From Phalacrocorax aristotelis (lineage: Eukaryota; Chordata; Aves; Suliformes; Phalacrocoracidae): a stretch of DNA of 64,000 bases. A program made the translations under genes and the position numbers. Shown here piece by piece: positions 53,251 to 63,883 of the stretch. Positions within the stretch are counted from its first letter, which is position 1. Every line of letters begins with the position of its first letter. Where the stretch lies: assembly GCF_949628215.1 (NCBI RefSeq), contig NC_134276.1, positions 104,384,756-104,448,755 on the forward strand, given 5' to 3'. The notes beneath the pieces are model-generated. The model ran no database searches. It was not told where the DNA came from and worked only from the letters and a program-made list of their open reading frames with translations.

Positions 53251-56200
53251 GTGAGAGCGGCGCCGGGCAGGGGCTGTTCCCTCAGGAGGATGCCGGAGGT
53301 GTTGGCGGCGGGGAAGGGGGGCAGTCTCAGCCTGGCGGCGCGGGGAAGGTTCTGGAAGGCCGGCGGGGCTCCGCGGCTCCGCGTGCCCGCCGGGACTGGG
53401 CGGGGGCTTGAGGGGCTCCGCGCCCCTCGGCTGGGGTCCCTCGGCAGGGTGGGGATGGGCCGCGGGCACGGGGCGGTGGATGAGGAGGGCGGTGCCTGGC
53501 GCACGCGGCCTTCCAGAAAGCTCTGCCAAGGCCGGTACCCTCTGCCCCCTCCTCCCCGCCTTCAGCTGCCCTCCCCCGCCCGGGGCCCGGCCGCCACCTC
53601 CCACCGCCTCGGGGGTCCCGCTCTGGGGGCTCCCGCCGCTGCGCGGGGCGGCGGCGGCCGGCGGTATTCCCGGCGCCGGTGCTCGCTCCCGGGCCGTGCG
53701 CCCGCCCCGTGCCCGCGCTGGGGGAGCGGCGGTCGGTGGGGGTCGGCGAAATTACACCGGGCCCTGCCGATTTAGCCGCTCAGAAGCGTCCCGCTCGCTG
53801 TGTGTGTGCTGTTGACTCTTCTCTGCTGCCCTGCCTGTAAGAAAAGTACCTTTGCCGGCACTTCTGAGTGGCGTATTATCTATGTATGTTCCCTTTACGT
53901 AAATCCATTTTCATTGTGTTTAACGCAGTGCGCATCTTGGCAGTCGTCAAGGACTGTGCCTGATAAATCAGAAGTTTTCTTTGAAAAAGGGGACAGAAAG
54001 CAAGCAGGGTTGGGTTGGGGTTTTTTAGTTTGTTTTTTTAGAGGAAAATAAATAAAAGAAAGTTTCTGGTTGCTGCTACTTAATAGAAAGTGACTTATTA
54101 GAAGTTAGTGACTCGGGAGGCCCTCTGTTTTTCTTTTCAGCATCTTCCTTGGAGACAAAGAATGGCATATGTCAAGGGTAGGGGGAGAGCAGGGGAACCA
54201 AGTGGCTTAGATGCTGGTTCTCCGATGGAGAATTCAAGGCCAGAATAGGGAGGGCTGTCTTTCACAGAACAAGGGGGCAGCTGGCATTCTGAGGTGTTTG
54301 TTTTCTGTTTACTGAGTAAATATTGTGAGAGAGTATCTTTCTCCCTTCACTTGTGGGCCACACAGTACATTTTACCCTGCTCCTAGTTAAGGCCCTTTCT
54401 AGGGATCATTCCTTTTCTTATGGCTTGCAAACCGAAGCCAGGCTGATCAGCTTCTCAAACACAAATATTCTATGAATTATTCTGCCTCTGAATTTTCAAA
54501 CTGCACATGTTCAAACATAGAACTGAGTTAAATTATTTTTGTGGAATATAGAGTTGTGAGTAAAGAAGCATGTACAAAAACGCATGCTTACTAAATCCTT
54601 GCCTCTCTCCAGTCTGATATTGGTTATATTGTGTTTCCCTTTGGTATGCTACTGACTTTTTGAGTCACTGCTCAAATTTTCTGTTCAGAAACTTACTGTG
54701 CCTGCTGAGCTGCCTAGCTGAGAAGGAGTACACAGTAGTTCTTTTCTGACTGTCTTTGAGTAACCTTTCATTTCTGTTTAAACTTTAAGTGAAATACTGA
54801 ATGTAAATTAATCAAAAACTTCCATGGACTCAGTAGGTTGTTGCTGCTTTGATGAGAAAGGACTGCTTCATCCTTTTCCTTTTTTTGTTAGAAAGCCTAA
54901 TTCTGAGCAGAACATTTTTTCCTTTTAGCATTATTCAGGACTCGAAGAAGCTGTCTATAGGAACATCCAGGCATGCAAAGAACTTGCTCAGACCACCCGT
55001 ACAGCTTATGGACCAAATGGTAAGTAAATCCTAAAATTATTGTAATGGTTTTGGGCAAAATGTTATGTTTGAAGCCTAAACCTACCTTGACAAAGAAACA
55101 ACTGTTTGTTTCTTGAAGAGACATGTTGGACTTGCTCTAGAATGCTTGTGGTTATACAGATCAGACTTTGTTTGGTTAGCTTTTAAGTTATGCACAATGT
55201 ACCTGCCTTTGCCAGGTTTTTTAACTAGTTGCTGTGTCCTTTTTGTTGTCTTAGTGCTATATGGAAGACCTGCAAAAATTAAAGGAAAGGCAATAACTTG
55301 GTAGACAGTCATAATGAACATAAGCGCACCATATCTGGTCAGATATACCAAAACAAAAGGTGTTCTCCAGTATTGATTAATTAAACGATGTACTAATATT
55401 TCTGAAGAGAGAACTGCTTCTTCAGAAATTATTGATTCCTCCTTAATGTAACACACTCCCAGTTGTTATTTTGCAAAAATCTTTTAGGTTGTTAAATTAT
55501 CAATAGGGCTAATGTTTTCATGTGTAAGATATACCTGAAAGTTATGAAAGAGTACCTGTGTACAACATTATGTTTGCCAAATGGATGATTTAAAAATTTT
55601 TTCCCCTGTTAGGAATGAACAAAATGGTTATCAATCATTTGGAGAAGCTTTTTGTTACAAATGATGCTGCTACTATCTTGAGAGAGCTAGAGGTAAGTTT
55701 TCTTGCTTCAGATGTCAGTTGTGAAATAGTGTTTCTGTTCATGAGCTGCTATGGTTCTGAATGTTAATAAGGAAATACATGTCACCCTGCCAGATGATTT
55801 ACATGTGTCATTTTGTAAGTCATTTCTATTTTTCACTGAATTACGAGTAAAGTCAATGGGCTGTTTCCACAGTGAGGGTGGTGAAGCAGCATCAAGTAGT
55901 TGCAGGAGATGCTTAATTGCCTACTTTTTTTCTCCAAAACCAGCGTAGATTTAGAAGAGGATACACCTAGAGAATAAATTGTTTGGAAAACTGAATGAAA
56001 TAGCTGTTGTGTTAATATCCCAGTGTTGGTGGTTGCTATGTTCTCCCATCTGCTTAGAGTATGTTACTTGGATTTAGAAGCTGAGGATATAGCCACATCC
56101 TCCTGTGAATACAGTAAAAGTGTGGAGAGACTGACCTGTCCTAACTTTTACTATTAAATTCAAATTTGTGTCACAACACAACTAATATTTTATGGAATTC

Positions 56201-59200
56201 TATACTTATTGATAGAAATAATGTAAGTATTAAGTATTTATTTACTCAGTGCATTGTAGTAGTGTTCGATATAAGTAGAATAACTGGAAGTCTCAGTTAT
56301 GTGTTCAAAAAATAATCTGCGGACAACTTTAATGAGTCTTGCATGTTACTTGGACAAAATGACAGCTGCTCTAATTATATTCAAGAATACAGCCTTTATT
56401 TGAAAGAAAATGAAAGCAGTACAATCTTTAAGCAGAAGAACCACTAGAATTAAACTGTAATTTAGATACCTACTTTGTGTGGTACACACAAATTCAGCTT
56501 GAAGGTCTAAACTGCTTTCCTGTTGCAGAGCTTGATTGTGAAGCCACTGCACCCTGTAAAAATAGGATAGAACCAATGTCAAGGATGTCTAATTCATGTT
56601 GTAGGGGGAATGTTCAGTTCTCTTATTATTATTTTTTTTTCCACATGTGTTTGTACTTTTGCTTAATAGGAAAGTTAGCCAATTAAGATAATCTGTGCTG
56701 CTTCCTTTTCTTATTTTGTGCATTCTTAGTATCTTTAGATACAATTTGAAATGAGAGAGCTTATACTGGATGAACAGAAAAACCTGGAGCTGTAGTCTGT
56801 GTGGGATTTTAGTAACTGAGATGTGTAACCTCTTTTAAAGGTTCAGCATCCAGCTGCAAAAATGCTTGTGATGGCTTCCCACATGCAAGAGCAAGAAGTT
56901 GGAGATGGAACAAACTTTGTCCTTGTTTTTGCTGGAGTTCTTCTGGAGTTAGCAGAAGACCTTCTGAGAATGGGGTTATCAGTGTCAGAGGCGAGTTATA
57001 TTGTTATTACAATTCAGGTGGCTTGAATTCAGATTGCTGTTGGTCAGTATTCTTCGGTCGCAATATTGTGAATTGTCTGCTTCCTTCTGAACTAGTTCTT
57101 TAGATAGAGATGTATGAAGAAGAACAGTATGTGTTTTGATGCTTGTGATTGCTTGTTTTCCTTGTAAGCTTTTGCGTTTGTTAATGTTCCGTGACCTGTT
57201 GAAAAGGAGATATAAGCAGCATGAATGCATAGTGAAGTGGTGTAGTGAATATTTTGTTTGCTGCACAGGTGATTGAAGGATATGAAAAGGCTTGCAAGAA
57301 AGCGCTAGAAATTCTTCCAGACTTGGTGTGCTGCTCTGCAAAGAACCTTCGAGATGTTGAAGAAGTGGCATCTTTGTTGCACACTTCAGTGATGAGCAAA
57401 CAATATGGCAACGAACGTTTTTTGGCAAAGCTTATTGCTCAGGCCTGTGGTAAGTGGACAGATGTGTGCATGCATCTAAAAAACTGAGTAGGTTTGCTTA
57501 TGATCATTACTAATGTCTTCATGTAAGACAAGAGGTACGGTGAGTTTATCAGGTTGAATTAGATGGGATGCTTTGGCCTCTGAAATGAGTATAACTTTTT
57601 TCCTGTTGAACTCTTCGTTGGCATTGTGGCTCAGAAAAGGTCTGTGTTTTCTACTAAATGTTTATAGAAATAGCTTTCTAGTCTTTTTAAAGCAGAAATC
57701 CCATATTTCTTCCTCTTTTTTTATCATTAGCACGATATATATATTACACTTCAGATAAGCTGTTACTAGTCTCAGCCACAGAACAATGGAAGCAAGACTG
57801 TAGTTGTGTTGAGTTGTTGTTTTCTCCCTTTAGGTTTCCAAGAAGAAACTTTCATGTCTAGTTTAAGTGTTTTCTCAGAATATTCTGGATCAGACTTCGC
57901 CCTTGAATTTACATGTGTAAATGGATATTTGGACTTTATTTAACCAAGCAGCCTGATAGATGTTGATTTCTGATTGTAAAAACAACATTTCAGTTTCTCT
58001 TGGTGCAGATTATAATTGCCTTGAATTTAGGCAGGCATCTTAAACCATTGAATTTTGGTACTTCAGAAAAACTCCAGGCATTATTTTTGTGTTCATTGTT
58101 CTACTTTATTTATTAAGCAGCAAACTTTTTTCCCCCCCCTCCAAACAGTTTCTATTCTTCCTGATTCTGGTCATTTCAACGTCGATAACATCAGAGTGTG
58201 CAAAATTGTGGTAAGTTGGAAGTAGCTAGCTTTACTGTATTGTTAAGGTACATAGTTTAATGACAGTTCATTTTTAGATCTTTGAACTTCGAAAAGTGCC
58301 TTTTCTGTTCTAATCTCTGTTGTATTGTGGCATGCATAATAAGTTTTGGAAATTTGTCTTTACATTCCTTGTTTAATGCCCAGTAGCAGCTTTCAGAAAC
58401 AGAAGTCATTAATACTGGAAGTTTATGCTATTTTAGATACATCTATTATCTATTTTAGATACGTTAACTTAATTATACACAGGGATATGGATTGCATCCT
58501 TGTTGTAGAAGCAGTCACGAGATTATGCTAAGATGCAGGCTGGCAGAAATGGAGCGGTCTAATCTTGCATGCTTTTTGTCAGGCCTCAGTATGGTATGTA
58601 GGATTGGAACAAGTTTATATCTGCTACGAATTTCGCCCTGTGGATTTTCCCTGCTAATAAATAAAGAACAAGTTGAGCACGGAAAATTAATGTTATGGGC
58701 CTTAACCTGGACCACCAACTAATCTGCAAGACAATGTTTGATGTTGCTAAATCAGTTTAAGTCTTAATTCTTTGTGCTGCAGTGAAAACTTATATCTGTT
58801 TCAATGTGCCAACCTAAGGACTGATTCTTATAAAGGGTAGTGCAGCTTTCTGACAATAAATGATCAATAATATGACTTTCCCCCTTCCACTTCTTTCCTT
58901 TCAGGGTGCTGGTATCTCTGCTTCCTCAGTACTGCATGGAATGGTTTTTAAAAAGGAAACTGAAGGAGATGTTACTTCTGTCAAAGATGCAAAAATAGCT
59001 GTGTATTCCTGCCCTTTTGATAGTATGATAACTGAAACTAAGGTATGTAGAAGCTCAAAATAAGTTTTATATCTATTTATGCTCATGTGCTCTTATTTTT
59101 AGACTTAACTATAAATATTCTTGACACTTGGTGATTGAGATATTTTTGTTAATATTGAGTTCATTAGTTTAAAAAAGTTAATGGAAAATGTCTGAACCTA

Positions 59201-62200
59201 ATTTGCTTTACAGGGGTTTTGGGGTTGGGGGGGTGTCGGTTTTGTTGGGTCTACGTGATAGAATTAAAGGTTGTCTAGAAGTGCTAGAATTGCCCTTTTT
59301 TAACTTGTTTTACCCCATTGCCTGGGAGGGGTGGCAGTATTATAAAACAGGATGGCTTGGGCTTTATGGATAGGTTAGGAGACAAAATGGTTTGTCAAAA
59401 CTTTCAGGCATGTAGTTAACAGGGAATTGATAATAGTGTATGTGTTTTACTAGGGCACCGTACTTATAAAGAATGCTGAAGAACTGATGAATTTCAGTAA
59501 GGGAGAAGAAAATCTAATGGATCTGCAAGTCAAAGCTATTGCTGATAGTGGTGCAAATGTAGTAGTAACAGGTGGCAAAGTGGCAGACATGGCACTTCAT
59601 TATGCCAACAAATACAATATTATGCTAGTCAGGTAAGTACTAGAAGAGCATAAAAATGTTTGATCTACCACATTTATGAACTGTACTTGCCATATTGTCT
59701 CTTGTCTCTCAAACAAATTAGAAACAAAATATTGCAGACTATTTGGTTTTCTAGTGGACCAAAACCTGAGTTGCAGTTTGGTTGCTTTGTAGCCTATGTT
59801 TCTTGGTAGTATTTCACCTCTGTATGACAGGTAATTGGGGAGTAGCTTGTGTGTATGGTACTGTAACTACAGTTTAAGTGCCTTTATAGCACAACTGAAA
59901 TCAAGACTATCAAAATTTGTGGATCTAGTAAAGAGGGATGTGACATCAAAGGCATATAAGACTATACGTAACGGTTCCTCCTGGTCACGGTCCTGATGTG
60001 ATGCTTTATCAATGATGAGATATACTTCCGTGCATCACTAATGGATTGGTGGATGGAAGAACTAATTATTTGTACTTCTCTGTCATTTGTGTGGGCCTTA
60101 AATCTTCTTATCAATAAATAAAGCATGTTTGTATGTCCTTGAAATACATTCTGCAAAACAAAGCCCTCTGTGTGTGCAGCAGCACTCACCTCTCACACAA
60201 ATAAATGGTCCTTTGTTGAAGGCTGTAACTTTATTGGTGGCATCCAAAAAGATTGAACTTCTGGAAATGGGGCATGATACTGTATCTCTTGTGTAACAAA
60301 GGAGGACTGTTACAGAGGTGTTGTAAAGATCAGTTCAAGTCTTAAGTACTAGAAGATGAAGTTTGATAATTTTCATGTATTTGAACTACCGACTTGTTTT
60401 TAGATTCTGAGAAACCAGTCTTTCTGTAGCATCCCTGAAAATAAATAATTACAACTGGAAAAAATAGATGAGTGGATTTTATAACTTGATGCAGTAAATT
60501 TGGATAGATGTCATTAGTTTAGAAAAAGCTGCTGAGTTAAGAGCGTACTTACACAAGTGTGTGTTAACACTTGTTCTGGAAACTTGTTATTAGAAAGACT
60601 GTTCTTGTTTTTAAAGGTTGAACTCAAAGTGGGATCTGAGAAGACTCTGCAAAACTGTTGGTGCAACAGCCCTACCCAGACTGGTACGGACTTTTCAAAT
60701 GAGGAGCAGAAGGGAGAGAACTGATGAACAAGCTCACCTCTTCTGTTTTTTCTTTCCAGACTCCCCCTACTCTAGAAGAAATGGGTCACTGTGATAGTGT
60801 ATATTTATCGGAGGTTGGAGATACTCAAGTTGTTGTGTTTAAGCACGGTGTGTATGTTCTGTAGAACCCTTAATGCTACGGTTCTAAAAGTACAATGTTG
60901 GTGTGTGTTTTACATCTAACAAACTGAATTCAGTAATGCGGGTGTCTGTCTGAACAGAAAAGGAGGATGGTGCCATTTCTACTATACTGATTCGTGGATC
61001 TACAGACAATCTGATGGATGACATAGAGAGAGCAGTGGATGATGGTGTAAATACTTTCAAAGTACTCACAAGGGTGAGTAACCAGAACACTTCCGTTATC
61101 AAAACTGAGCTACGGATCAGTTTGAGGCAAGACTGGTGCTTGCTTTGTGCTCATTTGCTACAAAGGCTGTAGGAGATATTTACAGATATGAGCAGATATA
61201 TGAGATTAGGAGCCTTCTTGAGATGTAGAGAAAGCTGTGTAGTATTGAGGTGTAGGGGCTGTGCAGAGAAGACTTCTGCTGACGTAAAAGATAGTGCTCA
61301 GCATGTACTGCACGCAGTTTTCCAGAAACTAGTGAGTTCTTGAAGATGGGTTAGTTTTACCACTTTCTAATGGCAGTCAGCTCGCTCTTGACTATTTCCC
61401 TAAAGGTTTTGTGGTGTTCCTTGGAAACCAGGCACAGAAGAAAAGCTAGATAGCTTTGTGTGTCACTGGGGATTGGGAGGAGCTGACTGGTTACAAACTA
61501 AATTCTAGTTCGTCAGTGACAAGGCATGCTTCCTCCGTATGCTACAGATACGCTTTATAGATGGAATAACTCAGTTCTTCGGACTTTTTCTGAGCAGCTT
61601 TTGTGGACTTGAACACTTGAATATTTATTTTTCCTTTAATACAAAAGGAAATGTTTTTGTATTTACTTGGAAGGTAGCATGCAAAAAATGTTAAACTTCT
61701 GTTTGATGCTTAATGTCCTGTGCATGTCTTGGTGTGTACATTGGTTTGGAGTACAGAAACAGCCACAGACTCTGCGTTCATGATTGTCCCCAGGAGTGGT
61801 CATGACATAGAATTTATGATGATTACTCTTCTGTTTAAAAGACTGGGAGTTTTTAAGTGAATGCTGGTTGGCCAAAGGATACACAAAATGCTTAATCTAA
61901 AACAAAATAAAAGGCCCAACACCTTGTGATACTTGCTGACATGTTAAACATAGTGTACAGTAGATTGGTTTCCTGCATGATATTTCCTGATGAGTTAATG
62001 GAAAAAATGACAAAATCTAGATAGTCTAGTATTAGTTAGCCAAGAGCTGATTTTGTTTTAATAAACAAACAAAAAAAAAAAGGCTGAAAAAAACCCAGAC
62101 TTAAACCCCACTGTATTATTATTTTGGCTTTTACAAAAGAAGCTATTTTTCTTCAAAGCCATTTGGAATGAATGAGTAAATTCTGCTAAATTTCTCTTAT

Positions 62201-63883
62201 AATCCATGTTTGATCTGAAGCGGATTCTTGATAAGTCTGTGTGGGATAAAGTCTGTTGCATTCTTGATAGAGGATATAAATTCTAAAAAGTGAACATTAA
62301 TACGACGCTTTAAGCAAAACGTGTTTTGGGATGGTCTGTTCACAGGATAAACGTCTTGTTCCTGGAGGTGGTGCAACGGAGATTGAATTAGCCAAGCAGA
62401 TCACGTCTTACGGAGAGGTACAGCAAAGGGGCTTTCTGACTTTTTTTTTTCTATACACACGCACACACGTGTATGTACTTACACATGTATTTGTGACTTA
62501 TAAAAATATATTTCGGTAGAAAATAATACTTATATTTGTATTAATGTATATAAATAAAAAAAAGTGAGGGGGAAAATGCCTCCCTATGTTATGGTTTTTT
62601 GAAATGCTGACATGGTTTGCATCTTCACTTTAGACTTGTCCTGGGCTTGACCAATATGCCATCAAGAAGTTTGCTGAGGCATTTGAAGCCATTCCTCGAG
62701 CACTGGCAGAAAACTCTGGAGTAAAGGCTAATGAGGTCATCTCCAAACTTTACGCTGTGCATCAGGAAGGGAACAAAAATGTTGGATTTGATATTGAGGT
62801 AAGTAGTCTCTCATATTACTTGGTGCTCTGCAGTAGAGGGTTGTGTTTAAAAGTACTTCTATCAGGGTGAAGTATTTATAGATTAATTTAAATCACTGAA
62901 GCTCTGTGTTGCACAGTCTAGAAGTAGAACTTCTTAGAGACCACTTACTGAAGTGGTTCCATCAGCAAGTGGTTAAATTCAGCGTGGTGGAGTGGCCTTA
63001 TGTAAGAGGTAAAGTGAGGTACTGAACTAATGTGATGGAGGGTAAGTCTTCAGTAATTACTTACTTTGTCTTCCTGCTAATGGATTAGGAATGAAGGTTT
63101 TCTGAAGAGAGAAGATGAGCTTAGAAAAGTGATAACTTATTCTAAACCTGTAACTTTGAAAACCCAGTAACTTGCTAGGTAGAAGCCTGAGAGAGTTTTG
63201 AATAATGGTTTGGGTTTTTTTTTCCCCTGTCTGATAGGCTGAAGCTGCTGCTGTGAAGGATATGTTGGAAGCTGGGGTATTAGACACGTACCTTGGGAAA
63301 TCCTGGGGTATCAAGCTAGCTACAAATGCAGCAGTAACTGTCCTAAGGGTAGATCAGGTGAGTTTACAAGTAATTTTGAGGCTGAGCTGAAACCTTTAAC
63401 TCAGTGTGCAGAACACTAATGCAGAATATGTGAATCTTTTGGAAATGCAAGGCATAAAAATATGATACTTGAAAATGTGGTTTGTTTACTTCTGAAAGAC
63501 AGGAAGTAGCTTGTTCAGGAGCTCTTAGTTTGGGACATAACAGTGTTGCTGCTTCCATAGGAGCACTATTAATGTTTCTTTTTAAGATTTGACAGCTGAT
63601 ATTTGTATCCAGAAAGTTACCCTAACTTTTGTAGGAACAAGATTTAACACAAGAAACGTTCTATCATATATTGTTTGTACACAAAAATCCAACTTTTAGG
63701 AAAAATGGAGGTTATAATATTAATGGTTTTAAAACTTCATATATATGGTAGAACTTCAGCAAAAACATATTTGCATGTAAATTTCTGTAGATTATTATGG
63801 CAAAAACAGCAGGAGGTCCAAAAGCCCCTAAGCAGCAAGGACATTGGGATAAGGATGACTGGAAAGATGAGCCTGAAATTTAG
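53191..63883 (+). CDS. CCT8: CCT8, T-complex protein 1 subunit theta (whole gene, 15 coding exons)
   Basis: This is the theta subunit of the eight-membered TRiC/CCT ring, the ATP-driven cytosolic chaperonin that folds actin, tubulin and many other proteins. Fifteen exons join without a frameshift into 553 residues plus stop; from memory the human protein is about 548. TCP-1 family signatures are visible: GPNGMNKM (residues 48-55), TNDAAT (66-71) and the ATP-site GDGTN (98-102, with the catalytic Asp99). The GGGATE nucleotide-binding loop is at 411-416. The apical substrate-binding domain falls at roughly 210-375, between the intermediate and equatorial parts. The start ATG has G at -3 and G at +4 and opens the family N-terminus MALHVPKAPGF. 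The gene starts in a CpG island, as expected for a housekeeping gene. All introns are GT-AG except intron 4, which is GC-AG. No polyadenylation signal occurs between the stop and the window end. Identity is read from strong protein similarity and is very secure. Confidence 0.98.
53251..54928 (+). other. CCT8: CCT8 intron 1
   Basis: 1,678 bp, GT-AG. The first about 530 bases belong to the CpG island; the rest is ordinary AT-rich intron. A short GGGTT-type run is at 54007-54020. No other feature is recognised. Confidence 0.85.
54929..55019 (+). CDS. CCT8: CCT8 coding exon 2
   Basis: The acceptor TTTTCCTTTTAG precedes it and the donor GTAAGT follows. It encodes HYSGLEEAVYRN through TAYGPN and ends after the first base of Gly51. 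It contains most of the first TCP-1 signature. Confidence 0.97.
55020..55612 (+). other. CCT8: CCT8 intron 2
   Basis: 593 bp, GTAAGT to CTGTTAG. Nothing else recognised. Confidence 0.85.
55613..55692 (+). CDS. CCT8: CCT8 coding exon 3
   Basis: Acceptor CCCCTGTTAG, donor GTAAGT. It completes Gly51 and runs to residue 77 (MNKMVINHLEKLF... LRELE). It holds the second TCP-1 signature around TNDAAT. Confidence 0.97.
55693..56840 (+). other. CCT8: CCT8 intron 3
   Basis: 1,148 bp, GTAAGT to TTTTAAAG. AT-rich; nothing else recognised. Confidence 0.85.
56841..56990 (+). CDS. CCT8: CCT8 coding exon 4 (ends at a GC donor)
   Basis: Acceptor CTCTTTTAAAG. It encodes residues 78-127, from VQHPAAKM to GLSVSE, and includes the ATP-site motif GDGTN. 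The exon must end after GAG at 56990 because the next exon resumes with GTGATTGAAGG (VIEG). The intron therefore begins GCGAGT instead of GT. Confidence 0.96.
56991..57268 (+). other. CCT8: CCT8 intron 4, GC-AG type
   Basis: 278 bp. The 5' end reads GCGAGT after exon bases CAGAG; the 3' end is GCTGCACAG. This is the only intron of the gene without a GT donor. See the separate finding. Confidence 0.93.
57269..57449 (+). CDS. CCT8: CCT8 coding exon 5
   Basis: Acceptor TTGCTGCACAG, donor GTAAGT. It encodes VIEGYEKAC through AKLIAQAC, residues 128-187, and ends after the first base of Val188. Confidence 0.97.
57450..58904 (+). other. CCT8: CCT8 introns 5 and 6 (around exon 6)
   Basis: Intron 5 (57450-58148, 699 bp) and intron 6 (58211-58904, 694 bp) flank the 62-base exon 6. 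Both are GT-AG. No embedded small RNA is recognised. Confidence 0.85.
58149..58210 (+). CDS. CCT8: CCT8 coding exon 6
   Basis: A C-rich polypyrimidine tract leads to acceptor CCAAACAG; the donor is GTAAGT. It encodes the end of Val188 and residues to 208 (SILPDSGHFNVDNIRVCKIV), at the intermediate-to-apical transition. Confidence 0.97.
58905..59042 (+). CDS. CCT8: CCT8 coding exon 7
   Basis: Acceptor TTTCCTTTCAG, donor GTATGT. It encodes residues 209-254, from GAGISASSVLHGM to MITETK, in the apical domain. Confidence 0.97.
59043..59453 (+). other. CCT8: CCT8 intron 7
   Basis: 411 bp, GTATGT to TTACTAG. It contains a G-rich run at 59213-59233 that fits a G-quadruplex pattern. Confidence 0.85.
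59454..59632 (+). CDS. CCT8: CCT8 coding exon 8
   Basis: Acceptor TGTTTTACTAG, donor GTAAGT. It encodes GTVLIKNAEELM through KYNIMLV and the first two bases of Arg314. It covers the apical-domain core, including GANVVVTGGKVADMALHY. Confidence 0.97.
59633..60616 (+). other. CCT8: CCT8 intron 8
   Basis: 984 bp, GTAAGT to TTTAAAG. Nothing further recognised. Confidence 0.85.
60617..60683 (+). CDS. CCT8: CCT8 coding exon 9
   Basis: Acceptor TTTTTAAAG, donor GTACGG. It encodes the end of Arg314 and LNSKWDLRRLCK through PRL (to residue 336). The following intron is only 76 bp, the shortest of the gene. Confidence 0.97.
60760..60847 (+). CDS. CCT8: CCT8 coding exon 10
   Basis: Acceptor TTCTTTCCAG, donor GTGTGT. 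It encodes TPPTLEEMGHCDS through VVVFKH and the first base of Glu366. Confidence 0.97.
60958..61073 (+). CDS. CCT8: CCT8 coding exon 11
   Basis: Acceptor CTGAACAG, donor GTGAGT. It encodes EKEDGAISTILIRGSTDN through FKVLTR (to residue 404). This contains the conserved LIRGST and DDIERAVDDG segment of the intermediate and equatorial domains. Confidence 0.97.
61074..62345 (+). other. CCT8: CCT8 intron 11
   Basis: 1,272 bp, GTGAGT to TGTTCACAG. AT-rich; nothing further recognised. Confidence 0.85.
62346..62417 (+). CDS. CCT8: CCT8 coding exon 12
   Basis: Acceptor TGTTCACAG, donor GTACAG. A 24-codon exon (residues 405-428), DKRLVPGGGATEIEL to TSYGE, carrying the GGGATE nucleotide-contact loop of group II chaperonins. 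Confidence 0.97.
62634..62798 (+). CDS. CCT8: CCT8 coding exon 13
   Basis: Acceptor TCTTCACTTTAG, donor GTAAGT. It encodes residues 429-483, TCPGLDQYAIKKFAEA to VGFDIE, in the second half of the equatorial domain. Confidence 0.97.
62799..63237 (+). other. CCT8: CCT8 intron 13
   Basis: 439 bp, GTAAGT to CTGATAG. Nothing further recognised. Confidence 0.85.
63238..63357 (+). CDS. CCT8: CCT8 coding exon 14
   Basis: Acceptor CCCTGTCTGATAG, donor GTGAGT. It encodes residues 484-523, AEAAAVKDMLEAG to VLRVDQ. The stretch contains LDTYLGKSWGIKLATNAA, typical of the equatorial C-terminal helices. Confidence 0.97.
63358..63790 (+). other. CCT8: CCT8 intron 14
   Basis: 433 bp, GTGAGT to TTCTGTAG. Nothing further recognised. 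Confidence 0.85.
63791..63883 (+). CDS. CCT8: CCT8 coding exon 15 (terminal, with stop)
   Basis: The acceptor ATTTCTGTAG precedes IIMAKTAGGPK. The tail ends WKDEPEI followed by TAG at 63881-63883. The last about 20 residues form the charged C-terminal tail that points into the chaperonin cavity; this part varies between species and has two tryptophans here. Confidence 0.96.
   Translation: MIMAKTAGGPKAPKQQGHWDKDDWKDEPEI

Larger units (their letters stand above)
52780..53780. promoter_or_regulatory. CpG island with CCT8 promoter
   Basis: A roughly 1 kb block, very rich in G, C and CpG, stands out sharply from the AT-rich surroundings. It spans the CCT8 5'UTR, exon 1 and the start of intron 1. 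No TATA box is evident, as usual for housekeeping promoters. An NRF1-like site (TGCGCCTGCGC) is at 53107-53117. YY1-like cores lie at 53119-53125 (CGCCATC) and around the start codon (AGATGGCGC, on the opposite orientation). Bidirectional activity toward the minus strand is possible but not shown. Confidence 0.88.

Noticed and set aside
52882-53775. Long open frames on both strands over the CCT8 promoter
   Set aside because: CpG-island sequence rarely contains stop codons. The products are low-complexity Pro/Ala/Arg/Gly with no family resemblance. Only the 20-codon CCT8 exon 1 is supported.
59961-60060. TGATGA-like boxes suggesting a C/D snoRNA in CCT8 intron 8
   Set aside because: No matching D box at a suitable distance and no terminal stem; not supported.
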